From contig NZ_DAXS01000017.1 of the NCBI RefSeq assembly GCF_002506515.1, positions 1-10,216 of the forward strand: a stretch of 10,216 nucleotides of DNA, in the 5' to 3' direction. A program made the position numbers and the translations under genes. How positions within the stretch are numbered: the stretch's first letter is position 1; each line of letters starts with the position of its first letter. This document shows positions 6,163 through 10,216 of this stretch, piece by piece. Source of the stretch: Caldivirga sp. UBA161. GTDB lineage: Archaea; Thermoproteota; Thermoprotei; Thermoproteales; Thermocladiaceae. The notes under the pieces were generated by a model. The model searched no databases. It was not told where the DNA came from and saw only the letters and a program-made list of their open reading frames with translations.

Positions 6163-6747
6163 GTGGTTTCAGTAAATAGTATCTTAACTTACATGGGTGT
6201 TGCGGCTGCCGTAGTGGCTTGGATAGTTATATTAATTAGTATTAAACTTAATCCTTGGTTTAGCATGTTTAGTAATGCTTTAAGTGATTTAGGTGGTCCT
6301 AATGCCAATTATCCATGGGTGTATAATTATGGCTTGGTTTTAACAGCTGCCTTAATGTTATTGTTCTCATTCTACTTATTGTTCGTTTCCAAAAACAAGG
6401 TTGAAGCAATGGGTGCGTCGTTCGTTGCTGTTGCCTCAATTTTCCTTGCATTAATTGGTATTTTCCATGAGGGCACGTATCCTCATGTTTTCGTTTCTGA
6501 ATGGTTCTTCACTCAAATGGATTTAGCAGTCATTGTTTGGAGTATTGGCCTAATCATTAGTGGGAGGCTCAACTACGGTATACCGCTACTACTACTTGGC
6601 GTAATAGCCCCCATACCGGCACTACTTATTAAGTGGCCATCAACAGCAATACTTGAATCATACGGCATAGTGGTAATTGATGTATGGGCCATAGCCACAA
6701 CCATACTAATTAGAGGCATACCCCCTAGGGTTAGCTGTGGAGTTTAA
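6163..6747 (+). CDS. DUF998-like integral membrane protein
   Basis: Membrane protein of 194 residues with six hydrophobic segments, roughly at residues 8-28, 53-73, 82-102, 116-134, 137-155 and 165-185. Between the first two lies LNPWFSMFSNALSDLGGP, which matches the conserved region of DUF998 proteins (N-P-W-F-S...N-A-L-S-D-L-G), and further on is GIFHEGTYPHVFVSEWFF, with His and Glu in a loop between the third and fourth segments. The function of the family is not known. The start is GTG at 6163, fixed by a TATA box at the ideal leaderless distance. A separate TATA box follows the stop codon, so the gene is probably transcribed alone. The promoter carries unusual repeats, which suggests control by a specific regulator. 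Confidence 0.8.
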   Translation: MVSVNSILTYMGVAAAVVAWIVILISIKLNPWFSMFSNALSDLGGPNANYPWVYNYGLVLTAALMLLFSFYLLFVSKNKVEAMGASFVAVASIFLALIGIFHEGTYPHVFVSEWFFTQMDLAVIVWSIGLIISGRLNYGIPLLLLGVIAPIPALLIKWPSTAILESYGIVVIDVWAIATTILIRGIPPRVSCGV

Positions 6748-6748
6748 T

Positions 6749-6759
6749 GCTTAAAAAGG
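6749..6759 (+). promoter_or_regulatory. TATA box of the zinc-finger/carS operon
   Basis: GCTTAAAAAGG is centred about 27 nt before the ATG at 6781 and begins 2 nt after the stop codon of the DUF998 gene. It indicates a fresh transcription start for the zinc-finger and carS pair. Confidence 0.6.
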
Positions 6760-6780
6760 TTAAGGGAAAAATGGTGAACC

Positions 6781-7176
6781 ATGGCTGAGGCGGCTTATGC
6801 ACCTTTAAAGATGGTGGTTTGCCCTATATGCAACTACATGGGTGATGTTAAGGGATTGAAGCTTGACTACACTACGGTACCTCAACCCACTGAGGTGACT
6901 TGCCCCAAGTGTGGGCAGAAGGTGCCTATTGAATCTATTGTAACACACATGAGGAAGCACCTTAAGGTTGGTGGAAAGAATTATACCTGCGATATTTGCC
7001 AAGCTAAGGTTCAAGGTGAGGGGCAGGCCATGAGGCATATTAAGGAGCACATGATTGCAGGTTTCAGGAAAGGTGGTGTAATGCTTTGGGTATGCCTAGC
7101 CTGTGGTAGGGTGTTTAAGTATAGGTCATCAGCCCTAGCGCATTTAACGGCATTTCACGAAAGGCCGATGAATTAA
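6781..7176 (+). CDS. Multi-zinc-finger protein (C2H2 type)
   Basis: A 131-residue protein built of zinc-binding modules. Cys/His pairs: C14-C17 with no obvious partner histidines; C41-C44-H56-H60; C70-C73-H86-H90; C105-C108-H121-H126. The last three follow the C2H2 pattern C-x2-C-x11/12-H-x3/4-H, and the third contains K-Y-R-S-S-A-L-A-H-L, close to a classical finger. C14/C17 could instead pair with C41/C44 as a zinc ribbon. Small C2H2 proteins are common in Crenarchaea and many are taken to bind nucleic acid, but this one has no assigned role. The ATG at 6781 is supported by a TATA box 27 nt upstream. The stop codon is 1 nt before carS, so the two genes share a transcript. Confidence 0.85.
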   Translation: MAEAAYAPLKMVVCPICNYMGDVKGLKLDYTTVPQPTEVTCPKCGQKVPIESIVTHMRKHLKVGGKNYTCDICQAKVQGEGQAMRHIKEHMIAGFRKGGVMLWVCLACGRVFKYRSSALAHLTAFHERPMN

Positions 7177-7177
7177 C

Positions 7178-7720
7178 ATGAATATTGGATTATTGGTTGC
7201 TCAGGCCTTGCTCATAATATGGCCACCCTACGTGGCTAATGCAAGCCCTGTTCTAGCTAGGAGGATTTTCAGGGGTAGGCTTCACCCCATTGACTTCAAT
7301 AAGTCCCTTAGGGATGGTAAGAGGATTCTGGGGGATGGTAAAACCTATGAGGGGTTCATAATGGGTGTTACCTTAGGAACCTTAGGCGGCTACCTTGTAG
7401 TCTACATTATTGGTTCATTAACCACACCAGTACTCAAGTACCCTACTATGCTTGACTCCTTTGTAATGTCTGTGGCGGCGCTTTTAGGTGACATGCTGGG
7501 TGCCTTCATTAAGAGGAGGCTTGGGTTAAGGAGGGGTGAACCAGCACCATTACTTGATCAACTCGACTTCCTCCTAGCCTCCCTACTCTCCCTTTACTTA
7601 ATTAACCCAAGCCTATTACCAGTTCCAGTGGCTGTAACTGCAATATTAATAACTCCCCCAATTCACCTAGCCACTAATACTGGCGCATACTTACTTGGCC
7701 TTAAAAATGAGCCTTGGTAA
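7178..7720 (+). CDS. carS: CDP-archaeol synthase
   Basis: Integral membrane enzyme that transfers CTP onto 2,3-bis-O-geranylgeranylglycerol phosphate to give CDP-archaeol, the activated precursor of archaeal phospholipids. The 180 residues match the family length. Family motifs: PPYVANASPV at 16-25, HPIDF at 36-40, LGDGKTYEGF at 51-60, and the long conserved block starting GDMLGAFIKRRLGLRRG at 104-120 and continuing through EPAPLLDQLDF to 131. About five hydrophobic segments separate these loops. The start ATG at 7178 is 1 nt after the stop of the zinc-finger gene, so translation probably depends on that transcript; no strong ribosome-binding site is visible. Downstream, hom converges. Confidence 0.95.
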   Translation: MNIGLLVAQALLIIWPPYVANASPVLARRIFRGRLHPIDFNKSLRDGKRILGDGKTYEGFIMGVTLGTLGGYLVVYIIGSLTTPVLKYPTMLDSFVMSVAALLGDMLGAFIKRRLGLRRGEPAPLLDQLDFLLASLLSLYLINPSLLPVPVAVTAILITPPIHLATNTGAYLLGLKNEPW

Positions 7721-7819
7721 AGTTAAGGAGCGGTTTAATGCATAAACTATATCAGCCATGCGAGCCTTCTTCACCTTTCAGGACTCGAGATCCACATCAC
7801 TCAAGTTACCTTAATGGGC
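7721..7819. other. Convergent intergenic gap, carS / hom
   Basis: About 100 nt between two converging genes. I see no long hairpin, no T-tract longer than three and no RNA gene. CTCGAG is the only small palindrome. Confidence 0.4.
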
Positions 7820-8842
7820 CTAGCCCTTAATACGCTTTCCCATGGTTAACAATAAATCAGTATACTCAAGCAGGTCACTGAACATTACTTCAGCGGTTGC
7901 CTCAGCTGGGCCTGTGGGACCTATGACTGTTATTTCCCTCCCATCATTGAGCCTAATTATTAAGGCATTGTAGTTGCCTGTAATTGAACCAAGTACACTA
8001 TTCACTGGAACCTCCATGGGCTTAACACTTATTACCCTGTTGGGTAAGTCTATTGAGGCCACTTGCTTAATCCTAACACCCCTCCTTGTGCTCTCCTTAA
8101 CGTAATCATCATTAAGGTTCATTAATGATTGAACATTAACATTCCTTAAACTCACATTGAGGCCCAGTACATTAGCAAGTATGGTTGCCTTAGCCGCAGC
8201 ATCCAAGCCACCTAAGTCTATTGAAGGGTCTGGTTCAGCAATCTTATCCTCAATAGCCCTCTTAATGGCCTCACTCATAGTTAATCCATTCTCCACGAGG
8301 GTTAATACATAGTTTGATGTTGCATTTAACACACCTTGAATATTTTCAACAACCCTACCCCTTAATCCCTTGATCAGTTGAATCACGGGTGTACCAGCCA
8401 TAACCGTGGCCGTGAAGCCTAGGAAGACCCCCCTAGCCTTTGATTCATTAATTAACTCCCAGTAGGCTAAGGCTAAGCCTGTTTTATCAGCAGTAATTAC
8501 TGACGTACCCTCACTCATCAATAGCCTATATATTGTTAGATTTGGCTCACCAGTACGATAGCTTGGCGGTATTGATACTACCGCAATGTCTGGTTTAAGT
8601 TTAATTAAGTCCATTAAATCAATTACCCTAAAATTAAACGCATTATATAGGCCTTTATTAACTAATTCCATGAGCATCCTACTGCTTATACATTTATCAT
8701 TAATTAAACCACCCCTTGATGCAATTACACCTACTACGCAGGGTTCTAGCCCTAACCTGGTTAATTCAGCAGCTCTATTAATCAATACTTTTGTGAAGGA
8801 TTTCCCAACATTACCAAACCCTACTAGGGCTATTTTAAGCAT
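7820..8842 (-). CDS. hom: Homoserine dehydrogenase
   Basis: Reduces aspartate-4-semialdehyde to homoserine with NAD(P)H, the branch point to threonine and methionine. At 340 residues it is the short form, with no ACT domain and no fused aspartokinase. The N-terminal Rossmann fold has GFGNVG at 8-13; VITADKTGLA holds the conserved Lys near 119; the catalytic domain has GVLNATSNYVLT and EPDPSIDLGGLDAAAKATIL near 202-221, the homoserine dehydrogenase signature. The C-terminus ends with the usual GPTGPAEATAEVMFSDLL. Start ATG at 8842: a TATA box 29 nt upstream lies across the end of the zinc-ribbon ORF, and a palindrome abuts the ATG. Lack of the ACT domain means no built-in threonine feedback, so control by the palindrome is an attractive inference. 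Confidence 0.96.
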   Translation of the reverse strand: MLKIALVGFGNVGKSFTKVLINRAAELTRLGLEPCVVGVIASRGGLINDKCISSRMLMELVNKGLYNAFNFRVIDLMDLIKLKPDIAVVSIPPSYRTGEPNLTIYRLLMSEGTSVITADKTGLALAYWELINESKARGVFLGFTATVMAGTPVIQLIKGLRGRVVENIQGVLNATSNYVLTLVENGLTMSEAIKRAIEDKIAEPDPSIDLGGLDAAAKATILANVLGLNVSLRNVNVQSLMNLNDDYVKESTRRGVRIKQVASIDLPNRVISVKPMEVPVNSVLGSITGNYNALIIRLNDGREITVIGPTGPAEATAEVMFSDLLEYTDLLLTMGKRIKG

Positions 8843-8875
8843 AATGCAAGGATTGCATTACTTAGTGCTTTAAAG
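8843..8875 (-). promoter_or_regulatory. hom promoter with palindromic operator candidate
   Basis: CTTTAAAG (8868-8875) is the likely TATA box, about 29 nt before the hom ATG. Between it and the ATG lies a perfect 7-3-7 inverted repeat, AATGCAA-GGA-TTGCATT on the plus strand (8843-8859), whose last base touches the start codon. In a leaderless gene this covers the region just upstream of the transcription start, where a repressor would block RNA polymerase. Confidence 0.55.
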
Positions 8876-9059
8876 GTTCACTCACTTGGTTTGCCTTCCT
8901 AATTGGAAGTACCTCAATCTTATGGGGTATTTTCGATATGGGGCTTAAGCACCTTGGGCATCTGCCACCCCAATACCTAGCCACGTCTTCGGCGCTTTTA
9001 GGTTTATCACCCTTATATAGTATGAAACCGCACCAGCGGCATACGTACTCAATGGCCAT
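8862..9059 (-). CDS. Small zinc-ribbon protein
   Basis: A 65-residue protein with one four-cysteine zinc site: C7-R-W-C10-G and C34-P-R-C37, separated by 23 residues containing KGDKPKSAEDVARYWGGR. The rest is a basic, beta-rich tail (KIPHKIEVLPIRK). I do not recognise a specific function; short zinc ribbons of this kind are common in Crenarchaea. The frame is open for 26 more codons upstream to an ATG at 9137, but that extension is Ile/Lys-rich and low in complexity, and a TATA box sits 24 nt before the ATG at 9059, so the short start is chosen. Downstream, hom begins 19 nt after the stop codon and has its own TATA box within the end of this ORF; partial read-through into hom is possible. Confidence 0.75.
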   Translation of the reverse strand: MAIEYVCRWCGFILYKGDKPKSAEDVARYWGGRCPRCLSPISKIPHKIEVLPIRKANQVSEPLKH

Positions 9060-9079
9060 ATGTTTACTGGTTTTAACTA

Positions 9080-9087
9080 ATTTAAAA
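9080..9087 (-). promoter_or_regulatory. TATA box of the zinc-ribbon gene
   Basis: The minus strand reads TTTTAAAT, centred about 24 nt before the ATG at 9059. It falls inside the longer open frame and therefore argues for the shorter start. Confidence 0.55.
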
Positions 9088-9156
9088 GCATTATCTTTAA
9101 TTAGTAATATCTTAATAAATATTATACAATATTTCAATTGCTAAGAATAGAATAAT

Positions 9157-9765
9157 TTATTTGCAGTTTAGAAAATTAAATGGCTTAATATTAACGAATA
9201 AGACCCTCCAATCACCCCACTCATCATCCTTAAAAACAGCTGACACTGAACCAGTATCAACCCTGATTCTATAAATATTACTTAGGCTTGAACCCATAAA
9301 GTGAACTATTAATGAAGCTATGGGTTGATAATGGGAAACCACCACAGTATCCTCCTTTACCTCATTAACTGCTTCAACCATTCTACCTAATACTGATTCA
9401 GCATATTCACCATCAGGTGGTGGATATTTAAGAGGGTTCCTTGAGTATTTAAGGAACTCAGGCCCTATGTCATTAATCTTCATCAGCTCCCACCTACCCA
9501 TATTAACCTCCCTAACCCTCTCATCAATTGTTAACTCAGCCTTAATTTCACTGGCAATAATGCTGGCAGTTTCCCTAGCCCTAAGAAGTGGGGATGAAAT
9601 AATCCTCCTTATCCCCTTAGCCGTATCCTTAAGAAACATTGCCGCACAAAATGCTTCCAACCTACCCCTATCAGTTAATGGCCCAACATTAATATCCCTA
9701 CTCTGCAACACTCCCTCCCTATTTAATGTTGATTCACCATGCCTAACCAGGTAAATAGTAACCAT
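9157..9765 (-). CDS. Histidine phosphatase (phosphoglycerate-mutase family)
   Basis: A 202-residue member of the histidine phosphatase superfamily, which uses a phospho-histidine intermediate. The phosphorylated His is in LVRHGEST (H9), followed by LTDRGRLEA, SSPLLRARETA with the phosphate-binding Arg, REVNMGRWE with the acid/base Glu, and the second catalytic His in VVVSHYQP (SHY rather than the more frequent SHG). The substrate cannot be told: cofactor-dependent phosphoglycerate mutase, alpha-ribazole phosphatase and phosphoserine phosphatase share this pattern. A longer frame starts at an ATG at 9828, but the ATG at 9765 gives the normal family N-terminus (MVTIYLVRHGE), has GGTGA a few nt upstream and a TATA box 26.5 nt upstream, so it is preferred. 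Confidence 0.88.
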   Translation of the reverse strand: MVTIYLVRHGESTLNREGVLQSRDINVGPLTDRGRLEAFCAAMFLKDTAKGIRRIISSPLLRARETASIIASEIKAELTIDERVREVNMGRWELMKINDIGPEFLKYSRNPLKYPPPDGEYAESVLGRMVEAVNEVKEDTVVVSHYQPIASLIVHFMGSSLSNIYRIRVDTGSVSAVFKDDEWGDWRVLFVNIKPFNFLNCK

Positions 9766-9786
9766 GAGGTCACCAAGTCTAAACCC

Positions 9787-9796
9787 TATTAAATAT
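9787..9796 (-). promoter_or_regulatory. TATA box of the histidine phosphatase gene
   Basis: The minus strand reads ATATTTAATA, centred 26.5 nt before the ATG at 9765. It supports the shorter protein. Confidence 0.6.
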
Positions 9797-9829
9797 TGTA
9801 TTAATGTACTTAAAGCCTTGCCTTTCATG

Positions 9830-9842
9830 ACGTAGGCTACGT
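9830..9842. repeat. 13-nt palindrome ACGTAG-G-CTACGT
   Basis: Perfect 6-1-6 inverted repeat about 40 nt upstream of the phosphatase TATA box. It could be a regulator site; its role is unknown. Confidence 0.4.
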
Positions 9843-9959
9843 AATCCTTGAGGATAATTAGCTATGTTTTGTTTTAATGCCCTCTTTAGATTAATACAGG
9901 AAACCGCAGTTACAAACCTTCATCCCTAAAAGAACAGGATAAAGCAATATTGCGGAAAG

Positions 9960-9969
9960 CTTATTTAAG
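9960..9969 (+). promoter_or_regulatory. TATA box of the tRNA-Glu half gene
   Basis: CTTATTTAAG, preceded by AAAG, is centred 26.5 nt before the tRNA 5' end at 9991. The same spacing is found for tRNA-Leu, and the AAAGCTTA word recurs at tRNA-Pro. Confidence 0.7.
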
Positions 9970-9990
9970 CCAAGCATATAGTGGGTGTTA

Positions 9991-10023
9991 GCCCCGGTAG
10001 TATAGCCCGGTCAAGTATACGGC
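9991..10023 (+). tRNA. Split tRNA-Glu, 5' half (acceptor and D arm only)
   Basis: GCCCCGG (9991-9997) is an acceptor 5' strand, followed by T8 A9 and a D arm GTAT-AGCCCGGTCAA-GTAT (10000-10018) with the same wobble-rich stem pairing as tRNA-Pro here. The match to archaeal tRNA-Glu is close. After about position 26-29 the sequence leaves the tRNA consensus (GGCGCCGATCACCAATCCAA) and runs into a T-tract. No Glu anticodon arm, T loop (TTCAA or TTCGA) or CCGGGGC acceptor strand occurs in the remaining 190 nt. It has its own TATA box. Caldivirga maquilingensis is known to make its Glu, Ala and Gly tRNAs from separately transcribed pieces joined in trans, so I read this as a split half. The exact junction (about 10018-10023) cannot be fixed without the partner. 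The transcript probably runs to about 10050. Confidence 0.85.
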
Positions 10024-10043
10024 GCCGATCACCAATCCAAGGC

Positions 10044-10054
10044 TTTTTCCTCCT
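10044..10054 (+). terminator. T-rich terminator of the tRNA half
   Basis: TTTTTCCTCCT follows the tRNA-Glu half by about 20 nt. Pyrimidine/T-rich tracts end archaeal transcripts, and this one would leave a short trailer able to pair with a partner leader. Confidence 0.6.
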
Positions 10055-10163
10055 ATCCAAACTAATTAATAATTTTATCAACCCCCACATGACCTAACTC
10101 AACTAGGTACCATCCCACCAATATTGAGTTTAAGGGGAAGACTTAAGTTAATAATGAGAAAAC

Positions 10164-10171
10164 CTTAAAAG
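10164..10171 (+). promoter_or_regulatory. TATA box of tRNA-Leu
   Basis: CTTAAAAG is centred 26.5 nt before the tRNA-Leu 5' end at 10194. Confidence 0.65.
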
Positions 10172-10193
10172 CCCAATAGCACCTTACCTAATG

Positions 10194-10216
10194 GCGGGGG
10201 TGCCCGAGCATGGTCA
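10194..10216 (+). tRNA. tRNA-Leu, 5' part, cut by window edge
   Basis: GCGGGGG (10194-10200), then T8 G9 and CCCGAGCATGGTCA, is the acceptor strand and D arm of an archaeal class II tRNA-Leu. The anticodon and long variable arm lie beyond the window, so neither isoacceptor nor intactness (complete, with introns, or another split half) can be decided. Confidence 0.8.

Noticed and set aside
9060..9137. 26-residue N-terminal extension of the zinc-ribbon protein
   Set aside because: Low-complexity, AT-rich sequence containing the likely TATA box; the zinc ribbon starts at the downstream ATG.
9766..9828. 21-residue N-terminal extension of the histidine phosphatase
   Set aside because: The family normally starts at the strand before RHG, and the TATA box lies inside the proposed extension.
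10019..10193. One tRNA-Glu with a very long intron
   Set aside because: No anticodon arm, T loop or matching acceptor strand is present before tRNA-Leu starts, and a T-tract follows the half.
1..10216. CRISPR array, rRNA gene or defence operon
   Set aside because: No regularly spaced direct repeats, no rRNA-like sequence, and no cas, toxin-antitoxin or restriction-modification gene is visible apart from the partial PD-(D/E)XK-like protein at the left edge.

Overview
The window reads as chromosome of a thermophilic crenarchaeon of the Thermoproteales type, most like Caldivirga or a close relative. This is inferred from gene content and RNA genes; there is no 16S rRNA here. The archaeal markers are an ABCE1/RNase L inhibitor ribosome-recycling ATPase, a CDP-archaeol synthase (CarS), an intron-containing tRNA-Pro, AGG-rich arginine usage, and TATA boxes centred about 25-30 nt before the start codon of nearly every first gene, as expected for leaderless mRNAs.

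Layout. 1-447 (+) is the 3' end of a PD-(D/E)XK-like coiled-coil protein. 448-725 is non-coding, with two inverted repeats. 726-2534 (-) is ABCE1. 2579 to about 2985 (-) is a decayed IS200/IS605 tnpA with frameshifts and stops. 3086-3808 (+) is an ABC transporter ATPase without a permease here; it converges on an MFS transporter (3860-5047, -) that overlaps by 4 nt, and is presumably co-transcribed with, a CYTH-domain triphosphate-binding protein (5044-5592, -). 5674-5781 (-) is tRNA-Pro(GGG) with a 30-nt intron. 6163-6747 (+) is a DUF998-like membrane protein, followed by a multi-zinc-finger protein (6781-7176) and carS (7178-7720), which are 1 nt apart. On the minus strand follow homoserine dehydrogenase (7820-8842), a 65-residue zinc-ribbon protein (8862-9059) and a histidine phosphatase (9157-9765).

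The right end holds the most notable item. At 9991 a sequence begins that matches the acceptor and D-arm half of tRNA-Glu. It has its own TATA box and a T-rich terminator-like tract but no anticodon arm, T arm or 3' acceptor strand anywhere in the rest of the window. This is what a split (trans-spliced) tRNA 5' half looks like. A second tRNA, tRNA-Leu, starts at 10194 and is cut by the window edge.

Most genes are unrelated housekeeping functions with their own promoters. Secondary items of interest are short palindromes or repeats placed on the core promoters of hom, the DUF998 gene and the ABC ATPase, which look like operators.
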